NCBI RefSeq assembly: GCF_000234665.1
Contig: NC_018336.1
Location: forward strand, 1,095,069-1,159,068
DNA length: 64,000 nucleotides
Source: Leishmania mexicana MHOM/GT/2001/U1103
Taxonomy: Eukaryota > Euglenozoa > Kinetoplastea > Trypanosomatida > Trypanosomatidae
Reading direction: 5' to 3'
Below are positions 18,817-29,900 of the stretch, in pieces; the first letter of the stretch is position 1; each line of letters opens with the position of its first letter. Both the position numbers and the translations under genes were made by a program. A model generated the notes under the pieces. It made no database searches and was not told the origin of the DNA. It worked only from the letters and a program-made list of their open reading frames with translations.

Positions 18817-21606
18817 ATGGATCCCCGACCGTACGGCAGTGTGGCGCGTTTCTCTGCGACGATCCCCTCCCCAGGGTCGTCATCTATCGCGTCCACATCT
18901 TCGAACGTCACGGCGAACTCGGCAGTGGCGGAGGGGAGCAGTAATGGCGCGCTGCCGCCGAGCTGCACGGGCTCTCCTGCCATTGACCACTGTGGCGGTC
19001 CGTCGGTGGACAGCGAAGGCGGTGTCCACAGGAGTTATGCACCTTCCAGGGTCCTGCTTCCCAAATGGACGACTGCCGCCATGCGGGTGTTGCTGATGGC
19101 ACTCTCCCCTGCGGAGGTCGAGCGCGCCACCGACTCCTCCAGCAGGTACAACCAGCACTCCCCTCACACCACCCCTTCCACAGATGCTGCTCTTCCACAG
19201 CAACACGGAGGGCCGCCGCTTCACCTTTTGCGCGGCAGTGGGGATCAAAAGAAGTCGTCCCGCTGTGTCAGTGGCGGCGTATCAAGCCTCGGGCAAGGTG
19301 TTCAAACAGAGTCACCATCACTGATATTTCCGCTACCTGTGGTGCCGCAGACGCAGTTGCCGCCGTTGCCGTCGCAGCTGAGCACCATGACGGAAGATAC
19401 GCGGCCGAGCCGAGAGTATGCGCGCCAGGCGTCCTTATCTCCGCGCAACACCGGCGGCCTGGGCAACCCGAGCGCGGTGCGCGGGCGCATGGACAGCGGC
19501 ACCGCATCAATTCAGCAGGCGCTGCCGTCGCGGCGCATGGACACGTCGTATGCGGTGCACCGTGTGCTGCCCCGCATGGTGTATCCGTCTTTCACCAACA
19601 ATTTGCACATCTTGTCCCCGCAGCACGACACATCGAAATCGAGCTCCTGGGCTCACGCATACCGTCCTTTTGACTACACACTGTCGGCCTGCACCTCGCA
19701 ACCCCGCTCACCGCCTCTACCACCCCTCCGCAGCACCGTAGATGTGACGGCGCTCCCTTGCGAGGTGTCAATGGCTGCTGCCGCAATGGGCTTGCATCCC
19801 ATGCGGGCGAAAGCAAGCAGCAATGACGTCCCGTCGCCGCTGCTCTCGCAGCAGCCTCATCGATCACCCCCCTGCCAGACTGTTTCTCTGAGCCCGTTGG
19901 ACTTCGTAGCTTCAACGTCTGAGGCTCAACTGCCGACAGAGCTCACCGAGGCAGAATTGCCCACGAAGCCTCCCGAGGCGCTCAGCGCGAAGCTCGACGC
20001 GGTGTTCGACTGCGCCGCCAAAGCACTCGTAGGGACGATTCCGATGCTCCTTCCCGCGTCTGCCTCCGGCAGTGCCGTGGTGCCGTCTACGTCGGCCTCA
20101 TCGTCTTCACAGGTGGGGGAGGGTAGCGGACCGCTGCTCGGCGCAGCGATGCAACAGCGGAAGCTGCAGACAACGCTGGCGTCAGCCCTAGTCTTCGCCA
20201 ATCTGCATGACGGCGACGACAAGAGGAATGTAAGCGGAGCCGTCGAGCCCTGTCTGATGTCGGTACTTTCGCCAGTACACCAGCAGCCACGCCACCAACA
20301 CCACAATCAACCTTCCGCAGTGGCGCTTCCCAAGGCGGCAACGTTGGTGATGAGTGGCGGGCACAGTACGCGAGACTTTCAGCGCGGGACATGGGTGTTC
20401 CTGTTCGCCTGCCAGGAGCGCCTAGCGCGCGAGCTACTTGAGGCTGAGGAAACGAGCGAGGCGCTACGGTGTCTGCCGGCGTCATGCGCGGCGTGGCGCA
20501 CCTACTACCGCCCTACCTTGGGCAGCCCCGAATGCGGTGCGGTCCACCTGACTAGCAGCACAGACATGGACGTATCCCTGTCTTCAGACGTGTCCACCGC
20601 ATGGACAACGGAGTTCGCCCCGTCCACTGTGATGCTTTCCGATTCGAGCGACGCGGATACTTCCTACGATGCGACTGAGAGTGCCTTTCTTTCGCACTGT
20701 CGTCGTGTGAACAAGGAGAAAGGGAAGCGGAAAGGCAAGAAACTACTCACCCAACCACCACATCCGGCGTTCGCGGTGGCTGTCTACCGGCTGGAACTCC
20801 TGGAGAGCATCCTCGGTGACGAAATCAGGACAGAGGAGGAGAAAGCATTTCACGCCTGCATTGAGAAGCCGTTCAAGTACGAGCATCGGCTGCTCACCGT
20901 CGGCACCTTGCCGCTTGAGCGGTTCCTGCGCGGCTGGATCGCCATTCACCGTGCGCAAAGGCTGCGCCACGCCCTCCAGCGGGGGAAAGTGGGGGACGTG
21001 GAGCAGGAGGCCCGTGCCGCGCTACATGCGACGAGCCAGACGCTGCAGCGGCGCTTCCAGCTGATGGTGACGGCCCTTGTAGAGCAAGAGCATTACTACC
21101 GCTGCTGTTTGGAGCTTCTCTACACGCAGGATGCGGCGTGGGCTGGAGTGGTGTTGCTGCGCTTGCAGGAACAGGTCGAGCGCTTTCCACTTGCGTTCGG
21201 CGCTGTCATGAGTAGAAGGCGCGTATGTGGGCGGATGAAAGGATTGACCGTGTTCTCCAACCTTGCGCTGGCCGAGCAGGCAATTCGCGAAACGATCAGC
21301 GGCGAGGAAGCGCGGCAACGTGCTGGATTCCCAACCGAGCTCGAAATGCGCGGAGTGCACCTCGTGCAAGAGCCGCAGGCACGCGAGAAACTGGTTGATC
21401 GCGAAGCCGCCGAGCGCGCTGTGGTGCATCAAGTCGTGTGCGCGCTGCAGACTCACTACAGCATCCGGGAGGCGGAAATCGAGGAGGGCATCGAGCGTCA
21501 ATACTGGCTGAAGCAGCTGATGCAAGGCGGCGTCGATGGCGCCGTCACGAGCGCAACGCCGCGGCCTCTACTTTGTGACGTGGTCGCGGCCGAGGTGGAG
21601 CTGTGA
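18817..21606 (+). CDS. Conserved-looking hypothetical protein, disordered N-half and helical C-half
   Basis: The protein has 929 residues and I do not recognise its family. Residues 1 to ~530 are Ser/Pro/His/Gln-rich and probably disordered. From ~530 on there are blocks such as RGTWVFLFACQERLARELLE, a basic patch KEKGKRKGKK (~633), then a mainly alpha-helical C-terminal third (~660-929) with EEEKAFHACIEKPF, LRGWIAIHRAQRLRHALQ and QLMVTALVEQEHYYRCC. No transmembrane segment, signal peptide or nucleotide-binding motif is seen. Codon use is like the neighbours and the frame is open for 2.8 kb, so it is a real gene. The start is the first in-frame ATG, but an out-of-frame ATG at 18795 overlaps it. 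A cytoskeletal or scaffold role would be a guess. Confidence 0.85.
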   Translation: MDPRPYGSVARFSATIPSPGSSSIASTSSNVTANSAVAEGSSNGALPPSCTGSPAIDHCGGPSVDSEGGVHRSYAPSRVLLPKWTTAAMRVLLMALSPAEVERATDSSSRYNQHSPHTTPSTDAALPQQHGGPPLHLLRGSGDQKKSSRCVSGGVSSLGQGVQTESPSLIFPLPVVPQTQLPPLPSQLSTMTEDTRPSREYARQASLSPRNTGGLGNPSAVRGRMDSGTASIQQALPSRRMDTSYAVHRVLPRMVYPSFTNNLHILSPQHDTSKSSSWAHAYRPFDYTLSACTSQPRSPPLPPLRSTVDVTALPCEVSMAAAAMGLHPMRAKASSNDVPSPLLSQQPHRSPPCQTVSLSPLDFVASTSEAQLPTELTEAELPTKPPEALSAKLDAVFDCAAKALVGTIPMLLPASASGSAVVPSTSASSSSQVGEGSGPLLGAAMQQRKLQTTLASALVFANLHDGDDKRNVSGAVEPCLMSVLSPVHQQPRHQHHNQPSAVALPKAATLVMSGGHSTRDFQRGTWVFLFACQERLARELLEAEETSEALRCLPASCAAWRTYYRPTLGSPECGAVHLTSSTDMDVSLSSDVSTAWTTEFAPSTVMLSDSSDADTSYDATESAFLSHCRRVNKEKGKRKGKKLLTQPPHPAFAVAVYRLELLESILGDEIRTEEEKAFHACIEKPFKYEHRLLTVGTLPLERFLRGWIAIHRAQRLRHALQRGKVGDVEQEARAALHATSQTLQRRFQLMVTALVEQEHYYRCCLELLYTQDAAWAGVVLLRLQEQVERFPLAFGAVMSRRRVCGRMKGLTVFSNLALAEQAIRETISGEEARQRAGFPTELEMRGVHLVQEPQAREKLVDREAAERAVVHQVVCALQTHYSIREAEIEEGIERQYWLKQLMQGGVDGAVTSATPRPLLCDVVAAEVEL

Positions 21607-22903
21607 GGGTGCAGGAACAGAAAACTGGGCAGTAGGTGCACGCCCGTATTTTTCGTTGCTTTTTCTCTCCACGCAGCTGCTCACGTACACGCGCACACGT
21701 ACACATGCATGCACCGCCTCGCCATGCACATTCAGGACTGTTTGTCTGTGATGTGGTGCACGTGAGTGAGGGCGTTGTAGACGCCCTTCTCTATGCGTCT
21801 GCGTGCGTGCGTGCATGCGTGTGTGTGTGTGTGTACCGCCTCGCTTGTATCTTTGTCACTCGCAGTCCTTCCCCCTTTTCTCTTGACGAGGAATCAGGTG
21901 AAGAAGCAGTCTAACCGACGAACCTCGGCGTTGGTCTCTCTCACTCTCTCTTCCTCCATGGAACTTCATTTGAAGATGTACAGGCGTAACACATCTCTAT
22001 CGATGTGGATCGCACTGCTGTCTCTGGGTGTGCGTCCGCACGCACGTACGTTTGTGTGTGTGTGTGTGTGCCACATGGAGCAGCGAACCCCTCCCCTCCC
22101 GCGCGGAAAGAAAGCAGCAAATCCTCCCCCCACACAAAGAAAAAAAACATACGCGCTACCCGAACGTGCACAAATGTGCAGCTGTGCCTGTGTATTAGTT
22201 GGCAGGTGGTGAGCGAGAGAGAGAGAGAGAGATGGGAGGAGACGTTGTGAGTGTCTCTCTTCTTTGGACATGAACTGCATGGGGAAGTCAACCGCACGGG
22301 AGGATCACCGACACGGGTTTACTCCGTCTTTTCACAGCCTAGCGACCCTATTCAACTTGCATAGGCGACAACGTATTAGCTCGCTTCCCGTGATATGCTG
22401 TGTGCTAGTAGAATACGCGTACGTTCGACAGCGACCAGATGCCCTCTTTTCCGACTGCTCTTACAGCTCTCAACCACCCTCCCCACCACCACGATTCAAC
22501 CACCCCATCCCACACACATACACACACCTGCGCTCTTGCTCCTTGCCTTCTGTCCGTGCGCCCGTGTGGGTCTCCTACGGATCCCTTTAACCCCTCGCAG
22601 AGTTCTCCCCTCTCCCGCCGCTGCTCGACGGCATTGCGTACACCCGCACAAACAAAGGAAAAGAATATCTTTGAACATTTCGGCACACGCTTTCAGGCGC
22701 ACGACAGAGTGTGAGTCGCCTTAATCACAAGCTCGGCTGGCGTCGTTTCCCTGGCTCGGCCATCAGCTCTTCTCCCATTCCTTACACACTATCTCACTCC
22801 CCCTCTTGCTCTCGGTCATTTGTTGGGACGCATTTTCATAAAGACTCGCACAGACACACATACACACACACACAGACCTTGTAGCGAGGAGTAGGAAGGG
22901 GTA
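21607..22903. other. Intergenic/UTR region, 1.3 kb
   Basis: Contains GT tracts at ~21817-21833 and 22051-22070, a GA run at 22217-22231 and CT-rich runs near 22470-22620 and 22766-22812. No gene was recognised. Confidence 0.8.
22766..22843 (+). promoter_or_regulatory. Candidate spliced-leader acceptor for the UBE2S-like gene
   Basis: A long pyrimidine tract (22766-22812) is followed by the first AG at 22842-22843, with a second at 22852-22853. The leader would be about 50-60 bases with no upstream ATG, which supports the start at 22904. Confidence 0.45.
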
Positions 22904-23629
22904 ATGCCTCTGACGGCGGCTGGCATGCGGACGCTGATGCGTCAGATGCAGGAGGTGCAAGAGCACCCTGTCGATGGTGTGCAGGTGCGGCAGTCGGACT
23001 CGATGAACGAGTACCACTTCGACCTGGACGGTCCGGAGGGGACGCCGTTTGCGGCGGGTCGTTTTCATGTTGTTCTCATATTCGACGAGCAGTATCCAGA
23101 AGTGCCGCCAAAGGGTTTCTTCCGCACCAAGATCTTCCACCCCAACATCTCCGAGCGTGGCGACATCTGCGTGAACGCGCTGAAGCGTGACTGGTCCCCG
23201 ACTCTTGGGTTGCGTCACATCCTTGTCGTCATCCGCTGCCTTCTGATCGAGCCGAACCCGGAGAGTGCGTTGAATGAGGAGGCAGGACGACTGATCTTGG
23301 AGGAGTACGCGGCATACGAGCGCAAGGCTGCTATGTACACTGCCATAAACGCCGCGCGTCCGAACGGGGCGCCGCGGTTCACACCTCCCGAGGCCAAGGT
23401 GGAGAAGGCGTCTAGCTCGGTCACGGCGGATGCCTCGGCTCCCGTAAATGCGGACAGCGGCGCCAGCGCCACAACTCCTGCTGCCTCAGCATCGTCCATG
23501 GCAAACAGCAGTGCACCATCGACGGCCACACGCAGGCTGACCCTGTCGGAGGCGAACTGCCACCCAGGTTCAGCCACAGCGGCCGAGAAGGCAGAGAAGT
23601 CGAAAAAGAAAGCGCTGCGCCGCATCTGA
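22904..23629 (+). CDS. Ubiquitin-conjugating enzyme E2, UBE2S type
   Basis: The protein has 241 residues. E2 enzymes carry ubiquitin as a thioester and pass it to a substrate or growing chain with an E3. The UBC core (about 5-155) carries PPKGFFRTKIFHPNI (HPN at 79-81), the catalytic Cys89 in GDICVNALKRDW, and the block IEPNPESALNEEAGRLILEEY. KRDW and LIEPNPESALNEEAGRL are hallmarks of UBE2S, the E2 that extends Lys11-linked chains on the anaphase-promoting complex, and distinguish it from other E2s. A disordered Ala/Ser-rich linker follows (170-225). The last residues, KSKKKALRRI, closely resemble the basic Leu-Arg-Arg-Leu tail by which UBE2S docks on APC/C. The length is close to human UBE2S (222). 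Substrate and linkage in this organism are inferred from family. Confidence 0.88.
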   Translation: MPLTAAGMRTLMRQMQEVQEHPVDGVQVRQSDSMNEYHFDLDGPEGTPFAAGRFHVVLIFDEQYPEVPPKGFFRTKIFHPNISERGDICVNALKRDWSPTLGLRHILVVIRCLLIEPNPESALNEEAGRLILEEYAAYERKAAMYTAINAARPNGAPRFTPPEAKVEKASSSVTADASAPVNADSGASATTPAASASSMANSSAPSTATRRLTLSEANCHPGSATAAEKAEKSKKKALRRI

Positions 23630-26600
23630 GCGAAACCCAACGCACTTGGTTCCAGGTTTTGGTTATGTCTGTCTGCTGAGATGATGTAGCTCAACTTTGT
23701 ACGTCTGGATAGCTGTACGTGTGGATGCCGCACCGCACCGGTACATGGGAAACCAAACAATGGTGCGGCGACACTCTACTCCTTTTCTATCTCTCCAGTC
23801 AACGATGGGCCCAGCGCCGTTTTTTTTTTTGCGGGGCATGTTGTTGTGCATGCTCTTTGTTGTACAGCTCTCACCTCACCCTCTCCACTCCCTCTCCGCG
23901 TGCTCTCCATGTGGTGGTGATGATGGTCGCCGTCCCTTTACTCCTCTTTTCCTTTTACGTTTTAGCAGTGTTTTTATATATTTCGAGTACGCTTGTGCGT
24001 GTTTGCATTATGTCCATGTACGCGCCCGGCCTTGTGCTGCGGAGGAGATGAACGACGCGAAAGGCGTCTCAGCAACACACAAGCGGTGCCTGCGTGCACG
24101 GTTGAGAGCGAGGGGCGGCCGCCAGAGACGGCGAAAACATGCACGCGTGAAAGATCATGTCGGTGAGAGCGGTGGAGAGAGAGGGCCGTGCCCTTTCGCT
24201 GCTCATTCTCGCTCGCTCGCTCGCTCTCTTTCTCTGTGTATCTGTCATCGATGAGTACACTGGGATGGAATGCACCTCCAAGGGGAGGGTGAGTGGGGGA
24301 GGGCTGCCCGCTGCCATCTTTCTTGTTTTTTTTGTTGTTGTTTCCTTCTTGATTCGCTAGAGCTCCTCAGCTGTTATCATTGTTCTTCGTTCATATGGTT
24401 GCGTGCGTACGTGCGGAGGCCCACTGCCGTCTGTCGCTTTCCCTCTCTCTCTCCGTCTCCATCCTCTGCCTGTATCGCTGTGAGCTTTCTGTTTTCTCTC
24501 TTTTCTGCGCACCTTGCAAGACTGTGAACGCTCTCGGTTGCTGTTGTTTTTTTTGTCTGTGTGTGCCCTCGCTCCACCCAGCCAGAGACACACATACATT
24601 TGCTCAATGTGTCTTGTGTATCGTCACGTGATTGTAGCGGAGAGAGCGAGCGTGTTGGTCCACTCTCCCGAACCCCCCACCCTCTTGTCCTTTCTCTTTT
24701 CATTTTCTCGTGTCCCTCGTCCCGTGCCGTGAGAGAGATGCGACAGATAAGGTCCCGGCGAGCGTAAAGGCAAAGAAAAGTACGACACACGAATGCGAAG
24801 CAGCGGAGACCCGCTTAGCGTACTTCCTAGACCCTCTCCACCTGTTGCCGAGCAGGGGTCAAGCGGCAGCAGAGAACCACCCGCCCCACCCCCTCCATTT
24901 ACCTCAGCCATGTGCTTGAAAGAGAAGGCAGAAGTGCGGCTTGTGGTCACGTAGGACGTGAGGTGCAGCGCTCTAGGTGAAGCTGATGTACCAACTACCG
25001 ACTGGCCGCACATTGGGCGACGAGCTCGGCATCGGACCCCCTCCTCTCTTTCTATTCATTCTGCTTGTTCACAACACGGCATGCCTTTCATGACGCCTGG
25101 TTAAGCGCGGTACTCCCTCTGCCCCCTCAGCCTCCACTGGCCCAGATACGTCATCACCACCACTGTCACCCCCCCCCACCCTCCTCCTCCTCCTCCTCTT
25201 TTTTGTTTCGTTGTCGGGGTTGCCGGCACGCACACATCCACAACCACAAAGAAACAAAAAACACTTCTGCTCCATATCTACGTGCACGAACAGAAAAACA
25301 AAACATCGAATCACTCCTGCCGGTATTGTTATCCTATATATATATATATGGGCAGGCTCCCTCTCCCTCCCTCCCTCTCTCTCTCTCTGGCTTTCTATGT
25401 TGTGAATGTTGCGCCTCATCTCACCGCGACAAAGGTTTATACCCGAGTGTGTGTGTGTGTGTCGGCACCTAGGTCAACACTGCTCTCTCTCTCTCGCGCC
25501 GCCACGAAACACTGTTCTGCTCCTCCATCGCCTTCCCTAGCGTTTACCAACACAGCGCTAGGCGTTCACGATCAGTGCTGTGTCTGTGTGTGCGTGTGTG
25601 TGTTTCTTTTTTTCTTCCCGTCGCTGTTCGCAGTGTTGCTGCTGGCCCCTGCGGAAAGTGCTACCCTCGTCGCATGGAGAAGGGTCGAGCGACCGACGGA
25701 GCGCTCATTGCTGAGTTTTATAGCACCCTTGCCCCTTGATTTCTGGCTTTTCTTCCCGTGTTGGGGCTACTGTATGTGTGTGTCCGTCGGCGTTGAGGCT
25801 TGTATAGCCGTCACAGGCGGGACGTTGAAAGGAGCGCACTGAGACGACGACGAGTCCCCCGCTATCCATGTGTGGCGGCGCTGTCGTGCTAGCGTAAGTC
25901 TGTTTTCTCCTCTTCGGCTTCTTGACAGGCCTTGCTCTGCTCGTGCGTGCATGTTCGTATGCCAAACTCTTCTTGTAATTCGGTTTTCCGTCAGCACACC
26001 TGTCACCAACACTCCTCCCCCATCCTCTTTCGTCCTCTCTCTCTCTCTGCGCCTGTGTGTGTCTTTTCCTCAGCCCTACCGACCCGTATAGACATTCGCA
26101 TTGGCTCGCTCCTTCTCCAGTCCAGCCAGAGGTGGTACTTGAGTGTCTGTGTGTTAGTGTGCAGCCGTGCGGGCTTCACCCCTCGAACTTTCCACTCTCT
26201 CCCTCTTTTGTGTGCGGTCGTGCACTTCGTCTCACTTTCCGTCGACGCTGGCAGAGTTCTGGTTTGCCTTTTCCTCCTCCCGTCGTACTTTTAGTCGCCC
26301 TCTCTTGTGACCCATCGCGCCCTCTCTTTCCCCTCGTGTGTGCGTGCCTGGAAATTTTCGTTTTCTTTTTGCTGCTCCTCTCGCGTTGTGCTGTGTCTCT
26401 CTCTCCCCTCTCTCTATCTCTCGTTGTATTGTTGACCGCTGCCTCGCGCCGCTCTTTTTGTAAGGCGCCACCGCCGCCGCCGCTCCCCCTCCCACCCCTT
26501 CTCTCTCGCTGTCTGTCTGTCTCTCTCCCTCACCACGTTCGTGGCGACCAGCGCTGTGGCATCTTCTCTTTTTTTCCCGCTGTTGTCTCCGTTGTTTTGT

Positions 26601-26993
26601 CTTTTGCTCTGTTTGTTGTTTGTCTGCTTCGTCCTTCACTGTTGTCCGCAAAAAGGTCGACACACGCGCGTTCCCGCTCGCGGTCTGTCACCGTTTCACT
26701 CCTCCTCCTCGTCGGTGTGTGTGTATGTGTGAGCTCAGCTATAGTCACGCAAAAAGCGCTCACGTACTGTCCTGGCACAAGGATAGAGATAGAGATCATC
26801 CGCGGCACCGAGCAGGCGAGCGAGAGGCAAACAGGAAGAGAGAGGGAGGGGGGTAGGGGCACACGGCACGGAAACTGAAACAAAAGCGTCTGCGACTTCA
26901 GGGCAGAGCTCCGCTTTCTGTCTCTGCCTTCCCCGCTTTACACATCACCCAGTCCACCCTTTCTCCTATCGTCTTTTTCGTTTGTAGCTTACC
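23630..26993. other. Intergenic/UTR region, 3.4 kb
   Basis: Strongly CT-rich in its second half (25020-26720), with a TA run at 25336-25349 and GT tracts at 25448-25462 and 25582-25604. A frame open at 26057-26878 encodes Cys/Leu/Ser/Pro low-complexity sequence produced by CT-rich DNA and is not a gene. No RNA gene was recognised. It must contain the 3' UTR of the E2 gene and the leader of the BEACH gene. Confidence 0.75.
26960..26987 (+). promoter_or_regulatory. Candidate spliced-leader acceptor immediately before the BEACH gene
   Basis: TTTCTCCTATCGTCTTTTTC runs into GTTTGTAG, with AG at 26986-26987. That leaves a leader of only six bases before the ATG at 26994. An upstream AG at 26951-26952, after another pyrimidine run, would give a 41-base leader. 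Both may be used. Confidence 0.45.
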
Positions 26994-29900
26994 ATGCAGT
27001 CCCTCACAGAGCGTGACATCGGCCTTGTGGAGAAGCTGTTCAATATTATCCGCACCCTGCTCGAGCACGACAGGGTACACAGGCGCCATGATCGCTCTGC
27101 AGCCGGGATGGCGGCCGCCTCTAGTGAGTCTGCGTTGGAAACGATGGTGGCCCCATCGGCCGTGCTCCGCGAGCACCAAAGCCAGCAAGGAGCTAGCGGC
27201 GCTGCCGCACCGCTGCCGGTAGCCAGTGCTGTCGGTGCGAGCACCGGCATGTCAGAGAAGCGGATGTGGACAGAGCTCGCCTTTCTAATGAGTCGTGTCG
27301 TCATCGCACAGAAGCTGTTCCTCATGTCGTACGTCACAAGTGACCCAGTCTGGATGTTGACGGAGCTGGCCCGCATGCTTCTGGTCTTCTTGCGTGAGAA
27401 CTTCGCCGCCGTCGCAGGGAGCGGGAAGGAGGCCCGGATGCGCCACGTCGCTCTGCTCGCGCAGGATCGCCTGATCTTCCTTCTGCGAGTCTTCTGCTCT
27501 CTCAAGAACTGCACTGCTATGCTTGGCGACACGGGCGGCTGCGACAATGCCGGTGCGGCGCTGAAGGTGTACGATGCAGTCTGCGACCAGGTCGTCTCTG
27601 GCCAACATTTAGCCTGGATGTCGCAGATCTACGTTTGGTTCTGTGACGAGGCAGCGCGGCAAGCCCTCAGCGGAGGTGCGATCCCCAGCGCCTATGTTTA
27701 CGCCACTCACGGCGCATTGCGTTGCATTTTGGGCTGCTGCACTGATCACGAGGGGTGCGCCAAGGCGTTTCTTTACTCGGAGCCGGTGGCATGTGTCGCG
27801 TACATGTTCTACGGACTCAAACTGCGCATCTCAGTAGGCGATCTTCTACGGCCGTACGAGGACGAGCACCCCATCGTGGAGAACGTCAAAGGCACGGCCG
27901 CTGACGCTTCTGCGCGGCAGACAAGTGCAACGATCACAATCTGCAATAACAGCAGCGCCGACACCTCTCTCGGAGTCACCACCTATGATGAGCTGGACGG
28001 AACCGTGATGCTTGCGGGCCCCATCCCACAGCGGCCACCTGGCGCAGGCGAACTCAAAACACGCTACTTCACCACACTCACGGCTTCGTTCACTCGGCAG
28101 CAGCAGCTGCAGCAGCAAATTCCGAGAGTGGGCACAGGCGACTCTGCAAGCAGCGCCACTGTGGCCTCGTTGCTGCGCACCACGAACTCTTCTACCGCAG
28201 CTAACAGCGTGAGCACGTCGTGGGCGTTTGATCTGCCAGAGCTGTCACGGCCACAGCTGAAGACGCTTCTGCTTGGTGGGCGTGAGAACGCCTTTGACTC
28301 GCTTCTCTTCGCCGCCCTTGACGTCGTGATCGAGGTTATGCGCATGACACGCGACTACGGGCACTGGATGGTGCTCTCCACCGTCAGCAATCTGCTGTTT
28401 CTCAGCAAGAAAAGCATCGAGGTCCGCGACGCGGCAGCGGCATTAGCGTTGGGGTCGAGCTCCGCGAGCGCCTCGAAAGTGACGCCACCGCTGTCGCAGG
28501 TAGTGGCAATGTATGAAAACATCGTGGTGCTGTTCCAGCTGCTGTTCTCACTGATGGAAGGGATCGGCTTTGAAAAGCCGGCGCGATCCTTGTCGAGCGC
28601 TTCTTTCGCGCCTGCGACTTCGATTCACAGTGGGACTGTGAAAGAGGTGAAGAAAGTGGACGGGAAGGGCACGCCACCGCCTCCAGGCTCATTCTTTGTG
28701 AGCGGCGGACCGTCGCCGGCCACGCAGCCCCGCGAAGCACGCATTTCTACGACAGGTATGGGTGAGGTAGGCCAGTTTCCGACCACGGCGACGGTGGAAA
28801 ACAGCGGCAAGGTCGGCGCAGTGGACACTGCGCAGGTGCGGGAGTCCATGGCACAACAGATAGTGCACATGGTTCTGCAGACCGACGTGCGCGCGGTGTT
28901 CGCGGCGACAGAGCGTGTGCTGGAGTGCGACCGGACGTTTTTTCGTGTATTGCACTCCTTCTGTATGCTTGATGCGCGATCGGCTGAGCAAGCAATACCC
29001 GGGAAAAGGCACCGCAACCGCAGCTCTGGTGCTGCCGCGACTGGCGGTAGTCGAATGCGCAATCTCAGCGCACCCAAGGCGGGGGACACGACCTCGCTTT
29101 ACCGAGGCATTGGTGCTGACAACGTGGGGAACACACTCCACAACCCACTCTTATCCCTGACTGGTGCTGCAGCGACAGGTGAGTGCACCTGCGAGGGTGC
29201 GAGTGGGTGTGAGCCAGTGTTCGACGCCGGCTACAGATTCTTCTTCACCTCAAGCTTTGGAGACCTGCGGAACATCGCAAACGACGTGGGCTGCAGCAAA
29301 ACGCTTGATGGCGGCCTGGCCGAGAACGCCGGCAGCTGCAGCTCCCCTCGTATCGGTATGGGGACCTTCAGCGTCCGCGGGAGCGGGGTTGGCGACCCCA
29401 GCACCATTGCCCCATCCTGTACGGAGCCGCTTCTTGGCGGCGCCATTTCGACCCAGCAGCGGCACGGCCAGCGACTCCCGAATCTGCAGCACCATCGGCA
29501 GAGCGAAGATAGCGGTGGCAACAAGAAAACAGTGGCCGGTGCCGGCGGAAGCTTTGCCAAAGCCTTCTTGAAATCCTTTTTTGGAAATCGAAGTTCAGGC
29601 AGCGGCGCTGTCGCCCTCAAGCGAGGAGCTGCGCATGAAGGCAGCGACGACAATGCGGAGCGGGGCTCGTGGAGCGGCTCCTCGAGGTCCTCCGCTGGCT
29701 CATCGTGCGCTGAAAGCAAAATGGAGGGCAGTGGCAGCCGCAGCGACAGCGGCGCCAGCGACGACAGTGATCTTCTCAGCAGTGCGAAAGGGCTGCTCCA
29801 GGGCAGTGTTGCTGGTTCACTACTCTTGACGCGCAGCTTTGGCGTGAGTGGCAGCCACTCTTCGGCGTGGCAACGTGGGAAAGACAGCCTCCGTGCACTG

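Noticed and set aside
26057..26878. 273-codon open frame upstream of the BEACH gene
   Set aside because: Non-ATG start and Leu/Ser/Pro/Cys translation of a pyrimidine-rich tract; this is leader or intergenic DNA.
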